From CAIKMD01 sp035605975 (GTDB lineage: Bacteria > Pseudomonadota > Alphaproteobacteria > ATCC43930 > CGMCC-115725), in NCBI GenBank assembly GCA_035605975.1, contig DATNGG010000164.1, positions 1 to 43,609 of the forward strand: DNA of 43,609 nucleotides. Reading direction: 5' to 3'. Below are positions 33,415 through 41,518 of the stretch, piece by piece. Each line of letters opens with the position of its first letter. Position 1 is the first letter of the stretch. The translations under genes were made by a program, and so were the position numbers. The notes beneath the pieces were generated by a model, which was not told where the DNA came from, searched no databases, and worked only from the letters and a program-made list of their open reading frames with translations.

Positions 33415-34503
33415 ATGAGCGATCGGCTTCACATCGCCACCCGCAAAGGTCTCTTCGAGGTCACGCGCCGCGGCGGCCTTTGGGACGTCACCGACACGCG
33501 TTTCCTCGGTGATCCGGTCTCAGCGGTGCTGCCGGAGGCGGATGGCGGGCTGCTCTGCGCGCTCGATCTCGGCCATTTCGGCGCCAAGCTGTGGCGTCGC
33601 GATCGTGCGGACAGTTGGCGCGAATTGCCGGCGCCGGTCTTTCCGGAGAAGCCCGCCGATGCGGCCGATGACCCCCATCCCTGGTCGCTCGGCAAAATCT
33701 GGGTGATGGAGCCGGGCGGTGTGCCCGGGCGCATCTGGGCCGGCACCATGCCGGGCGGGCTCTTCCGCTCCGAGGATGGCGGCGAGAGCTGGTCGCTCAA
33801 CGAGACGCTGTGGCGCATGCCCGAGCGCCGGCGTTGGAACGGTGTCGCGGGCGGCGAGCAGCCGGGCATTCATTCATTGCTGATCGATCCGCGCGATCCG
33901 AGCGATGTGCGCATCGGCATCTCGACCGCCGGCGTCTGGGCGAGCCAGGATGCCGGCGCTTCGTGGCAGCTCATCAATCGCGGCATGTATGCCGAATATA
34001 TGCCGCCGGAACTGCGCGAGGACCCGATTTCGCAAGATGTTCACCGTCTCGCCCGCTGCGCCGCCAAGCCCGAGGTGATGTGGTGCCAGCATCACAATGG
34101 TGTCTTCCGCTCGGAGGATAATGGGCATCGGTGGCGCGAGGTCGCGGCGATCCGCCCGTCGAAATTCGGCTTCACCGTCGCGGCGCATCCGCGCGATCCG
34201 CTGACGGCCTGGTTCATTCCCGCAATTAAGGACGAGCGCCGCATCCCGGTTGACGGTGCGCTCGTCGTCGCGCGCACCCGCGACGGGGGCGAGAGCTTCG
34301 AGGTGCTGCGCAATGGCCTGCCGCAGCGCCACGCCTATGATCTCGTCTGGCGCCACGCGTTCGCCATCGACGCGAGCGGCGAGCGTCTCGCCTTCGGCTC
34401 GACCAGCGGCGGCTTGTGGATCTCCGAGGATGCGGGTGAAAGCTGGACCATGCCCGAGGCGCGGCTGCCGCCCGTCGCGGCGTTGCGCTTTGCCGCGGCG
34501 TGA
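33415..34503 (+). CDS. Asp-box (BNR/sialidase-like) beta-propeller protein
   Basis: The 362-residue cytosolic protein has five Asp-box motifs of the S-x-D-x-G-x-x-W type: SEDGGESW 119-126, SQDAGASW 177-184, SEDNGHRW 233-240, TRDGGESF 288-295 and SEDAGESW 337-344. These are spaced 49-58 residues apart, one per propeller blade. There is no signal peptide. The family is often named exo-alpha-sialidase or glycosyl hydrolase, but the sialidase Arg triad and catalytic Tyr are not evident, so enzymatic activity is doubtful. Two well-placed His/Cys-containing loops (HPW near 90, CQHHNGV near 224-230) may bind metal or a partner. It forms an operon with the MoaD-like gene; function unknown. Confidence 0.85.
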   Translation: MSDRLHIATRKGLFEVTRRGGLWDVTDTRFLGDPVSAVLPEADGGLLCALDLGHFGAKLWRRDRADSWRELPAPVFPEKPADAADDPHPWSLGKIWVMEPGGVPGRIWAGTMPGGLFRSEDGGESWSLNETLWRMPERRRWNGVAGGEQPGIHSLLIDPRDPSDVRIGISTAGVWASQDAGASWQLINRGMYAEYMPPELREDPISQDVHRLARCAAKPEVMWCQHHNGVFRSEDNGHRWREVAAIRPSKFGFTVAAHPRDPLTAWFIPAIKDERRIPVDGALVVARTRDGGESFEVLRNGLPQRHAYDLVWRHAFAIDASGERLAFGSTSGGLWISEDAGESWTMPEARLPPVAALRFAAA

Positions 34504-34530
34504 CGGCGCACGGCGTTGGCGCCGATGCTT

Positions 34531-35538
34531 TCAGCGGAAGAGGCGCTCGAAAAGACTGGGGTTGTGGCTGAAGGGCATGCTCACCGCGACGGAGTTGCCC
34601 GCAATGTAGGAAGGAAGCGGCGGCACGGGCGAAGCGGCGCGAACGGTGTCGAGCGCCGCTTTGTCGGATAGGGGGCAGCCGCTGCTCTTTTCGATCGTCA
34701 CGTCGAGAACGGTGCCGTCACGCGCGATGGTGATGCCGAGCGTCCCGGGCAGCTGCTTGCAGCTGTCATCGGGCGATTTTCGGAAGCGCGAAATCCAGCG
34801 TCGCAGCTTTTCGAGATAATCATCGGACTGACCGGTCAGCGATCCGTGCCCGACTGCCGCGAGCCCCGCGCCCTCATCGCCGCGTCCGCGCCCGCCGCGC
34901 GCCGTTCCGTCATCGGTACCGGCCCCGGACGCCGCAGACTCGGCTGCGCTTGCTGCCGATGCGGGCGCGCTCATTCCAGGCGCGGCCGGCACAACGGGCG
35001 CGACGGGCTGCGGCTCGGGGAGCGCCGCGACCGCAACCGGCGGCGGCAGCGGTTGCACCTCCTGAGGCGGTGCCGGCGGCGTCGGCTTGTGCGGCGGAAC
35101 CGGCTCGAGACTAGCGGTCGCGACAGGCGGCGGCGCCGGCAGGGGAAGCGCGCTTGGCGCCGGCATCGGGGGCGGTGTCGGCTGGGGCGGCGGCGCCACC
35201 GGCTCGGGGGTTGCAGCAGGCTGCGTGGGGCTTTGCTCGGCGGAGGCTTGTGCCGCGCCGGTTTGCACGCTCGCGCTCGCTCCTGCGGCCGAGGCGGCCA
35301 TGGCGCTGTCGTCGCCCCCGCCCGCGGCGCCCGACCGGCCGGTTTCGATCACCATCTTGACCGGAATAGGCGGGATCGGGATGGGCTCCGGCGTGGGCGC
35401 CCACAGCGCGAGCGCAAGCACGATCAACCCGGCATGGCCCAGTGCCGAAAGGGCCATGGCGCGCGACATGCCACGCCGCTCGCGCGATCGCGTCCCGTGA
35501 TGGCCTGCCGCGGCACGCGTCAGGACGGCCTCGGTCAT
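34531..35538 (-). CDS. TonB-like energy transducer
   Basis: This 335-residue protein has an N-terminal cytoplasmic stretch, one membrane anchor (MALSALGHAGLIVLALALW) and a long Pro/Ala/Gln-rich periplasmic linker (about residues 65-225). The C-terminal TonB domain (YLEKLRRWISRFRK, GITIARDGTVLDVTIEKSSG, DTVRAASPVPPLPSY) follows. TonB spans the periplasm to power outer-membrane receptors. Two Cys in the C-terminal domain (SCKQLPG and SGCPLSD) could form a disulfide, which is unusual. ExbB/ExbD and a receptor are not in the window. AAGGGG precedes ATG 35538. It diverges from the isomerase gene. Confidence 0.85.
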   Translation of the reverse strand: MTEAVLTRAAAGHHGTRSRERRGMSRAMALSALGHAGLIVLALALWAPTPEPIPIPPIPVKMVIETGRSGAAGGGDDSAMAASAAGASASVQTGAAQASAEQSPTQPAATPEPVAPPPQPTPPPMPAPSALPLPAPPPVATASLEPVPPHKPTPPAPPQEVQPLPPPVAVAALPEPQPVAPVVPAAPGMSAPASAASAAESAASGAGTDDGTARGGRGRGDEGAGLAAVGHGSLTGQSDDYLEKLRRWISRFRKSPDDSCKQLPGTLGITIARDGTVLDVTIEKSSGCPLSDKAALDTVRAASPVPPLPSYIAGNSVAVSMPFSHNPSLFERLFR

Positions 35539-35606
35539 CGTCCCCTTGTATCGGTTGCGCTGACGCGAAACACTAATCCCGCCCGCCACGCCGTGAAAGG
35601 CCTGCC

Positions 35607-36386
35607 ATGCCGAAATTCGCCGCGAATATCAGCATGCTCTTCACCGAGCTGCCGTTCCTCGACCGGATCGACGCGGCGAAGGCGGCGGGCTTTGCCGCGG
35701 TCGAGTTTCAATCGCCCTATGCGGTGCCGGCTGCGGCGCTGGCCGCCCAGCTCGAGCAGAGCGGCCTCCCCGCCGTGCTGTTCAACGCGCCGATGGGCGA
35801 TGCCGCCGCGGGCGAGCGGGGGCTCGCGGCGCAGGCCGGACGCGAGCGCGATTTCGACGCCGGCATCGAGACCGCACTCACCTATGCGCGGGCGCTCGGC
35901 ACGAGGCAAATCCATGTGCTCGCGGGTCGCGCCTCGGGCGAGCGCGCAGCCCAAGAGGCGATCTACATTGCCAATCTCAAGCGCGCGGCGGAACGCGCGG
36001 CGCAAGACGGGGTTACGCTGCTGATCGAGCCGCTCAATGCGCGCGACAATCCCGGCTATTTCCTCAACTCGACCGCGGCGGGGATCGCCCTGCTCGATCG
36101 CATGGATTGCGCCAATGTCGCGCTGCAATTCGATCTCTATCATTGCCAGATCACCGAAGGCGATCTCGCGCGGCACATCCGTGCGCTCTTCGGGCGCTAC
36201 GCCCATGTGCAGATCGCCAATGTCCCCGATCGCCACGAGCCGGGCGAGGGCGAGATCCACTTTCCCTTCCTCTTCGATCTCTTCGACGAACTCGGCTATG
36301 CCGGCTGGATCGGATGCGAATACCGACCCAAAGGAGGGACGCGGGCCGGGCTCGGCTGGGGACGGCGCTGGGGCATCGGCGCTTGA
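35607..36386 (+). CDS. hyi: hydroxypyruvate isomerase-like sugar isomerase
   Basis: The 259-residue TIM-barrel matches E. coli Hyi along its length: FAANISMLFTELPFLDRI, GERGLAAQAGRERDF, LLIEPLNARDNPGYF with a catalytic/metal Glu, FDLYHCQITEGDL and the C-terminal GCEYRPKGGTRAGLGW with the second metal Glu. The family interconverts hydroxypyruvate and tartronate semialdehyde, or 2-oxo-tetronate sugars (OtnI type). Which substrate applies here is not certain. AAAGG precedes ATG 35607. It begins a same-strand run with an SDR (54-base gap) and an FAH-family gene, consistent with sugar-acid catabolism. Confidence 0.85.
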   Translation: MPKFAANISMLFTELPFLDRIDAAKAAGFAAVEFQSPYAVPAAALAAQLEQSGLPAVLFNAPMGDAAAGERGLAAQAGRERDFDAGIETALTYARALGTRQIHVLAGRASGERAAQEAIYIANLKRAAERAAQDGVTLLIEPLNARDNPGYFLNSTAAGIALLDRMDCANVALQFDLYHCQITEGDLARHIRALFGRYAHVQIANVPDRHEPGEGEIHFPFLFDLFDELGYAGWIGCEYRPKGGTRAGLGWGRRWGIGA

Positions 36387-36440
36387 GCCTCGTCGCCTCT
36401 CAAAGGGGATGCTATCATTCGCGCCAGGGAGGCACGCTCG

Positions 36441-37190
36441 ATGACAGGACGGTTGCGCGGCAAGAGCGCCGTGATCACGGCCGCGGCGCAAGGCATCGGC
36501 CGCGCGGCGGCGCTCGCCTTTGCCGCGGAAGGCGCCGCGGTTCTGGCGACGGACATCAATGAGGCAAAGCTCGGCGAGCTCGGCAAAGCCGGCGAAGGGA
36601 GGATCGCGACCCGCCGGCTCGACGTAACCAAACCCGATGAGATTGCGGCGCTGGCGGCGGCCCAGGGCGCGGTCGACATCCTCCTCAACGGCGCCGGCTT
36701 CGTGCATCACGGTACGATCCTCGATTGCGGCGAGGCCGACTGGGACTTCAGCACGAACTTAAATTTGCGCGGCATGTATTTGATGATCCGCGCGTTCTTG
36801 CCGGCGATGCTCAACTCCGGCCGCGGTGCCTCGATTATCAACTTGGCGTCGAGCGTCTCCTCGCTGAAAGCCGCGCCCAATCGGTTCGTCTATGCCACCA
36901 CCAAGGCCGGGATTATCGGCCTCACCAAATCGGTCGCGATCGATTTCATCGGCCGAGGCATCCGCTGCAACGCCATCTGCCCCGGGACGATCGCCACGCC
37001 GTCGCTCGAGGACCGGATCGCGGCGCAAGGCGGCAGCACGGCCGCGCGCCGTGCCTTCATCGAGCGCCAGCCGCTAGGCCGGCTCGGCACGGCGGAAGAG
37101 GTCGCGGCGCTGGCGGTCTATCTCGCAAGCGATGAATCGGGCTTCACCACTGGCGCGGTTCATGTCATCGACGGCGGCTTCACGCTCTGA
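36441..37190 (+). CDS. SDR oxidoreductase, DHRS6/2-keto-3-deoxy-sugar-acid dehydrogenase-like
   Basis: The 249-residue classical SDR has the NAD motif AAAQGIGRAAALAF (Gly-rich loop), an acidic Asp ending the second strand (ATDINEA, favouring NAD), the Ser in NLASSVSSLKAAPNRF, and YATTK. IGLTKSVAIDFIGRGIRCNA and CPGTIATPSLEDRI closely resemble DHRS6 (BDH2) and bacterial 2-keto-3-deoxy-L-fuconate or rhamnonate dehydrogenases. This suits oxidation of a 2-keto-3-deoxy-sugar acid to a 2,4-diketo acid. GGAGG precedes ATG 36441. The next gene, an FAH hydrolase, is the predicted following step. Confidence 0.88.
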   Translation: MTGRLRGKSAVITAAAQGIGRAAALAFAAEGAAVLATDINEAKLGELGKAGEGRIATRRLDVTKPDEIAALAAAQGAVDILLNGAGFVHHGTILDCGEADWDFSTNLNLRGMYLMIRAFLPAMLNSGRGASIINLASSVSSLKAAPNRFVYATTKAGIIGLTKSVAIDFIGRGIRCNAICPGTIATPSLEDRIAAQGGSTAARRAFIERQPLGRLGTAEEVAALAVYLASDESGFTTGAVHVIDGGFTL

Positions 37191-37220
37191 ATTTTTAGTC
37201 TAAGAAAGGTCACCAAAACA

Positions 37221-38069
37221 ATGAAATTACTGCGTTATGGTCAAGTCGGTAAAGAAAAGCCCGCACTCCTCGATCGCGCCGGGACGCTGCGCGACCTTGG
37301 CGGCGTCATCGCCGATGTGACGCCCGAGACGCTCGCCCCTGCGGCGCTCGACCGGCTGCGCAAGCTCGATCCCGCCTCGCTACCGGCGGTTGCCGGCCAA
37401 CCCCGTCTCGGCGCTCCGATTGCGAATATCGGCAAGCTCGTCTGCATCGGGCTCAACTACCACGATCATGCACATGAGACCGGCAATCCGATCCCCAAGG
37501 AGCCGATCATCTTCCTGAAGGCGACCACCTCGATCAGCGGACCCAATGACGACGTGACGCTCCCCAAGGCCGCGACCAAGGGAGATTGGGAGGTTGAGCT
37601 CGGCATCGTCATCGGCACCAAGGCGCAATATGTCGCCGAACATGACGCGCTGAAGCATGTTGCCGGCTATTGCATCGTCAACGATGTGTCCGAACGCGCC
37701 TTCCAGATGGAGCGGGGCGGGCAATGGACCAAGGGCAAGAGCTGCGACAGTTTCGCGCCGATCGGGCCCTGGCTCGTCACCGCGGACGAGGTGCCCGATC
37801 CGCAGGCGCTCGACCTCGTCTGCGAGGTGAGTGGCGAGACCATGCAAAAAGGCAGCACCAGCAACATGATTTTCAATTGCGCCAAGCTCGTCAGCTATTT
37901 GAGCCATTTCATGACGCTGCTGCCGGGCGATGTGATCCCGACCGGGACGCCGGCCGGCGTCGGGCTCGGCAAGAAGCCGCCGCGCTTTCTGAAGCCGGGT
38001 GACACGATGCGCCTCACCATCACCGGCCTCGGCGAGCAGCGCCAGCGCGTCCTCGCCTTTCCCGCCTAA
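37221..38069 (+). CDS. fumarylacetoacetate hydrolase-family enzyme (2,4-diketo-3-deoxy-sugar-acid hydrolase-like)
   Basis: This 282-residue FAH-fold enzyme has a short N-terminal domain then the catalytic domain. Metal ligands are in WEVELGIVIG (two Glu) and the downstream Asp of IVNDVSERAFQMERGG. GLNYHDHAHETGNPIPKEP and QWTKGKSCDSFAPIGPWLVT match FAH relatives annotated as ureidoglycolate lyase or 2,4-diketo-3-deoxy-L-fuconate hydrolase (FucH/LRA6). PTGTPAGVGLGKKPPRFL closes the site. The first 15 codons and the 30-base gap before them are AT-rich and use codons unlike the rest, keeping the start unstructured. Together with the SDR it fits the last steps of a deoxy-sugar-acid pathway. Confidence 0.87.
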   Translation: MKLLRYGQVGKEKPALLDRAGTLRDLGGVIADVTPETLAPAALDRLRKLDPASLPAVAGQPRLGAPIANIGKLVCIGLNYHDHAHETGNPIPKEPIIFLKATTSISGPNDDVTLPKAATKGDWEVELGIVIGTKAQYVAEHDALKHVAGYCIVNDVSERAFQMERGGQWTKGKSCDSFAPIGPWLVTADEVPDPQALDLVCEVSGETMQKGSTSNMIFNCAKLVSYLSHFMTLLPGDVIPTGTPAGVGLGKKPPRFLKPGDTMRLTITGLGEQRQRVLAFPA

Positions 38070-38146
38070 GCGCCCGCCTAAAGCTATGGAACGGGGAGCC
38101 GTTTCGCGCTATTCTAAATTCGTCATATTCTGCGCGCAGAGGCACC

Positions 38147-38701
38147 ATGTACGATAATCGGCGTCCGGGTTATTTCCGGAGTGATGAGCCTCAGACGGGT
38201 CGCCGCGTCGAGGCCAAGGTGAAGTGGTTCAACGCGGCGAAGGGTTTTGGATTCGTAACGATGTCGGACGGCAGTCCGGATGCTTTCTTGCCGATGGCCA
38301 TCCTGCGCCGCGCCGGTTACGACGATGTCCGCGAAGGCGCATCCATCACCTGCGAGGTTGGTGCCGGCGCCAAAGGCCCGCTCGTCGTCAGCGTCCTCAA
38401 CATCGACAACAGCACGGCATCGCCGGGCGGAAGCCCGGGCGGTGGCGGCGGGGGTGGACGCTCCGCCGGACCGAGCGCGCCGCGCGGCGCGGCACAGACC
38501 CTGGAAGGGGCCGTCAAGTGGTTCGAGCCGGATAAGGGGTACGGCTTCATTTCGCCGGATGGAGGAGGAAAAGACATCTTTGTGCACATCACGGCGCTGC
38601 GTCGCAGCGGCGTGCAGACGCTCGGCCCTGGCCAGCGCGTGCGCGTCGATGTGGTCGATGGCCGCAAGGGCCTCGAAGCCGATCGCGTCACACTGATCTA
38701 A
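38147..38701 (+). CDS. two-domain cold-shock protein
   Basis: The 184-residue protein has two cold-shock domains joined by a Gly-rich linker (SPGGSPGGGGGGGRSAG). Domain 1 has VKWFNAAKGFGFV and DAFLPM; domain 2 has VKWFEPDKGYGFISPDG and DIFVHITALRRSG, so both RNP-1 motifs are intact. Domain 1's RNP-2 reads DAFLPM instead of the usual DVFVH, so it is the more divergent one. It is an RNA/DNA-binding protein. Such tandem CSD proteins are typical of Alphaproteobacteria, including those linked to stationary phase. An AT-rich upstream region with TATTCT is a possible promoter. Confidence 0.93.
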   Translation: MYDNRRPGYFRSDEPQTGRRVEAKVKWFNAAKGFGFVTMSDGSPDAFLPMAILRRAGYDDVREGASITCEVGAGAKGPLVVSVLNIDNSTASPGGSPGGGGGGGRSAGPSAPRGAAQTLEGAVKWFEPDKGYGFISPDGGGKDIFVHITALRRSGVQTLGPGQRVRVDVVDGRKGLEADRVTLI

Positions 38702-38816
38702 ACGCGCCGTCTGTGAAGACCAACCGGCGTGCTGCAAGGCTCGCCGGTAAAGCTTTTTGCGCGGCCTCCCGCGCAACGAGTATGCGACAACGCGTTCACG
38801 ACGAGCGGGTATCGGC

Positions 38817-39449
38817 ATGGATTTACAAGATACGATCAGAACCTATCGGCTATTCTCGGGCTCTTATGATTTTTTGTTCGGCCCGGTGTTTCACCCGGGA
38901 CGCAAGGACGCGGTGAGGATCGCCAATGCCCAGGCGGGGCAGCGCATCCTCGAGGTCGGCGTCGGCACCGGCCTGTCGCTGCCTTACTTCCGCGCGGATT
39001 CCGAAGTCACCGGCATCGATGTCTCGGCGGAGATGCTGGAAAAGGCGCGCCGCCGCGTCGCCCGGCGGAACCTCGCCAACGTCAAGGCGCTCATGGAGAT
39101 GGACGCCGAGAAGATGAGCTTTCCCGACAACAGCTTCGACGCCGTGCTGGCGCTCTATGTCGCCTCGGTGGTGCCCGACCCGGCGCGCTTTGCCGCCGAG
39201 ATGCGCCGCGTCTGCCGGCCGGGCGGCACGATCGTCATCGTCAATCACTTCGCCAGCGAAGACGGCGTCATGCGCGTCGTCGAGAAGTTGCTCGCGCCCT
39301 TGGCCGGGTTCATCGGCTTTCACGCCGATTTTCCGCTCGACCCGTTTCTCGAGGCGAGCAAGCTCGCCGTGCGCGAGATCAAGCCGAGCAATCTCTTCGG
39401 CTATTGGCGGCTCTTGCGTTGCATCAACGAAAAGCCCGCGGCGGCATAG
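38817..39449 (+). CDS. pmtA: phosphatidylethanolamine N-methyltransferase, Rhodobacter (PmtA) type
   Basis: The 210-residue soluble SAM methyltransferase has ILEVGVGTGLSLPYF (motif I), TGIDVSAEMLEKAR (motif II) and LALYVASVVPDP, followed by CRPGGTIVIVNHF. Its N-terminal TIRTYRLFSGSYDFLFG and length near 200 residues are those of the Rhodobacter sphaeroides PmtA, which methylates phosphatidylethanolamine stepwise to phosphatidylcholine. The frame extends 20 codons upstream, but ATG 38817 begins the conserved start. It follows the cold-shock gene by 115 bases and converges on the acyl-CoA dehydrogenase gene with a 7-base gap. Confidence 0.85.
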   Translation: MDLQDTIRTYRLFSGSYDFLFGPVFHPGRKDAVRIANAQAGQRILEVGVGTGLSLPYFRADSEVTGIDVSAEMLEKARRRVARRNLANVKALMEMDAEKMSFPDNSFDAVLALYVASVVPDPARFAAEMRRVCRPGGTIVIVNHFASEDGVMRVVEKLLAPLAGFIGFHADFPLDPFLEASKLAVREIKPSNLFGYWRLLRCINEKPAAA

Positions 39450-39456
39450 AGCGCGC

Positions 39457-41247
39457 CTAAAGCCGCTCCAGATCGAAATCGAGGATCGCTTCGCCGCCTT
39501 TGACCGCAGCCGCAAGGCCGGGCGCCAATGCAAGGCGCTGCTCGGCGAAGAAGCGCGCGGTCTTGAGCTTCGCGCCAAGAAAGCCGGCATCGCCGCCGCC
39601 GGCGGCAAGCGCGCGCGCGGCGGCGAGCGCCCCTTTCGCCAGCAGCCAGCCGCCGATCACGACGCCGCAGAGATTGAGATAGGGCACGGCGCCGGCCAGC
39701 GCCGCCGTCGGGCTCGTGCGATGGCGCGCGATGAGGTCATCCGTCAGCGTGGCGAGGGTCGCGATGCCGGCATGGAGATGCTGCGCGACGGCGCGGAGAT
39801 CGTGGTCCGGCGCAGCCGACAGCGCGGGTTCGAGCGCGCGCATCTCGTCGAGCAACGCGCGCATCGCCGCGCCTTCGTCGCGCACGACCTTACGGCCCAA
39901 GAGATCGTTCGCCTGAATCCCGTTGGTGCCCTCATAGATGAGGGCGATGCGCGCATCGCGCAAATGCTGAGCGGCGCCGGTCTCCTCGATATAGCCCATG
40001 CCGCCATGCACCTGGATGTTGGTCGAGGCGCAAGCAAAGCCGGTTTCGGTCGCCCAGGCCTTCGCCACCGGAATGAGCAGATCGGCGCGCTGCTGCTGGC
40101 GGCGCCGCTCCGCCGCGTCGGGATGATGGCGCGCGCGGTCGAGCGCCCCGGCGACATGATAGACGAGGGCGCGCGTCGCCTCGGCATCGGCGCGCAGTTG
40201 CAGCAGCATGCGCCGCACATCCGGGTGATGGATGATCAGCGCCGAAGCACCCGCGGCCGCATCGACAGGTTTGCCTTGCACGCGCTCGCGCGCGAAGCCG
40301 CGCGCCTGCTGCAAGGCGCGCTCGGCGATGGCGACGCCCTGCAACCCGACATTGAGGCGCGCGGCGTTCATCATCAGGAACATATATTCGAGGCCGCGGC
40401 CCTCCTCGCCGATCAGCGTGCCCATCGCGCCGCCCTCCTCCCCGAAGCGCAGCACGCAGGTGGGGCTCGCATGAATGCCGAGCTTCTCCTCGAGCTTCAG
40501 GCAGCGCACATCGTTGCGCGCGCCGAGCGTGCCGTCCGCCGTGACGAGGAATTTCGGCACGACGAAGAGCGACAGGCCTTTGGTGCCCTGGGGCGCGCCG
40601 GAAATGCGCGCCAGCACCATGTGGACGATGTTGGGCGCGAGATCGTGCTCGCCCCAGGTGATGAAGATTTTCTCGCCGCTGATGCGATATTGCGCGCCGT
40701 CCTTGATTGCGCGGCAGCGCAGCGCGCCGAGATCCGAGCCCGCTTGCGGCTCGGTCAAGTTCATCGTGCCGGTCCATTCGCCGCTGACGATCTTGGCGAG
40801 ATAGGACGCGCGCTGCTCGGGCGAGCCATGCGCGATCAGGAGTTCGGCGGCGCTCCACGTCAGAACTGGGCAGAGCGAGAAGGCGAGGTTGGCGCTGGTC
40901 CAGATTTCGAGGACCGCGGTGCCGAGCGCCAGCGGCAAGCCCTGGCCGCCCGCCTCCTCCGGCAGGGCGATGCCGTTCCAGCCGCCGGCAATGAAATCGC
41001 GATAGGCCTCCTTGAAGCCCGGCGGCGTTTCGACAGCACCATTCGCGAGCCGGCTGGGATTGCGGTCGCCGACGGCATTGAGCGGCGCCAAGACCGCGGC
41101 GGCGAATTTTCCCGCCTCCGCGAGAATGCTGTCGACGATCTCCGGCGTCGCGGCCTCGCAGCCGGGAAGCTGGGCGATCTCCGCGAGTCCCGCGCTCTCC
41201 TCGAGCGCAAAGCGCAGATCGGCGAGCGGCGCGGCATAGGGGGTCAT
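39457..41247 (-). CDS. large acyl-CoA dehydrogenase (DmdC-like)
   Basis: The 596-residue length is about 200 more than a standard acyl-CoA dehydrogenase and fits the DmdC (3-methylmercaptopropionyl-CoA dehydrogenase) type. Motifs are TGTMNLTEPQAGSDLGALRC, ISGEKIFITWGEHDLAPN, QVHGGMGYIEETGAAQHLRD and the C-terminal catalytic-Glu region LIYEGTNGIQANDLLGRKV. An extra C-terminal helical domain follows. ATG 41247 (MTPYAAPLADL) is preferred; a TTG seven codons upstream is also open. The acyl substrate is unknown; the family also covers long-chain and thio-acyl CoAs. Its upstream side is the hairpin-rich region at 41.3-41.5 kb. Confidence 0.92.
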   Translation of the reverse strand: MTPYAAPLADLRFALEESAGLAEIAQLPGCEAATPEIVDSILAEAGKFAAAVLAPLNAVGDRNPSRLANGAVETPPGFKEAYRDFIAGGWNGIALPEEAGGQGLPLALGTAVLEIWTSANLAFSLCPVLTWSAAELLIAHGSPEQRASYLAKIVSGEWTGTMNLTEPQAGSDLGALRCRAIKDGAQYRISGEKIFITWGEHDLAPNIVHMVLARISGAPQGTKGLSLFVVPKFLVTADGTLGARNDVRCLKLEEKLGIHASPTCVLRFGEEGGAMGTLIGEEGRGLEYMFLMMNAARLNVGLQGVAIAERALQQARGFARERVQGKPVDAAAGASALIIHHPDVRRMLLQLRADAEATRALVYHVAGALDRARHHPDAAERRRQQQRADLLIPVAKAWATETGFACASTNIQVHGGMGYIEETGAAQHLRDARIALIYEGTNGIQANDLLGRKVVRDEGAAMRALLDEMRALEPALSAAPDHDLRAVAQHLHAGIATLATLTDDLIARHRTSPTAALAGAVPYLNLCGVVIGGWLLAKGALAAARALAAGGGDAGFLGAKLKTARFFAEQRLALAPGLAAAVKGGEAILDFDLERL

Positions 41248-41285
41248 CCCAAATTCCCCGCCTGGCAACGCTGACGCGTCGCTGA

Positions 41286-41306
41286 CTTCCCCCTCAAGGG
41301 GGGAGG
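41286..41306. repeat. REP-like palindrome, copy 2
   Basis: CTTCCCCCTCAAGGGGGGAG-type element, a near copy of the one at 22451-22476. It lies in the 333-base gene-free gap between the two oxidoreductase genes. Confidence 0.5.
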
Positions 41307-41378
41307 TGGATCATTTCGCTCTTCCCACGAGGATGCCCGTATCGCTGGATATGCTCCGTGCGTCCCTCGACGGACTCC

Positions 41379-41401
41379 GTTCGATCGCTTTGCGATCGAA
41401 C
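41379..41401. repeat. 10-bp perfect inverted repeat (GTTCGATCGC/GCGATCGAAC)
   Basis: Ten bases pair perfectly around the loop TTT. It forms the first of two strong hairpins in this gap. Confidence 0.7.
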
Positions 41402-41410
41402 CCTCTTGGG

Positions 41411-41431
41411 CCCGCTCGCGAAGCGAGCGGG
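41411..41431. repeat. 9-bp perfect inverted repeat (CCCGCTCGC/GCGAGCGGG)
   Basis: Nine bases pair perfectly around the loop GAA. Very stable; could act as a bidirectional stop for transcripts or be a REP-like element. Confidence 0.7.
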
Positions 41432-41484
41432 CGGGTCGGCCGGGATGAGGTGCTTTTCTTAATGCCATCCTCCATTCTCCTCAC

Positions 41485-41518
41485 CACCCTGAGCGGAGCG
41501 AAGCGTAGTCGAAGGGCG
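41485..41518. repeat. CACCCTGAGCG...CGAAGGGCG dispersed repeat
   Basis: CACCCTGAGCGGAGCGAAGC followed by GTAGTCGAAGGGCG is a form of the intergenic repeat found in many proteobacteria. It completes a cluster of four different repeat elements between 41286 and 41518. No coding frame with a ribosome site is seen in this gap. Confidence 0.65.

Noticed and set aside
39157..41274. Plus-strand open frame of about 705 codons opposite the acyl-CoA dehydrogenase
   Set aside because: Low-complexity Arg/Ala translation without motifs; the minus strand encodes the recognisable enzyme.
41379..41518. CRISPR array in the hairpin-rich gap
   Set aside because: The elements differ from each other and there are no regular spacers or cas genes.
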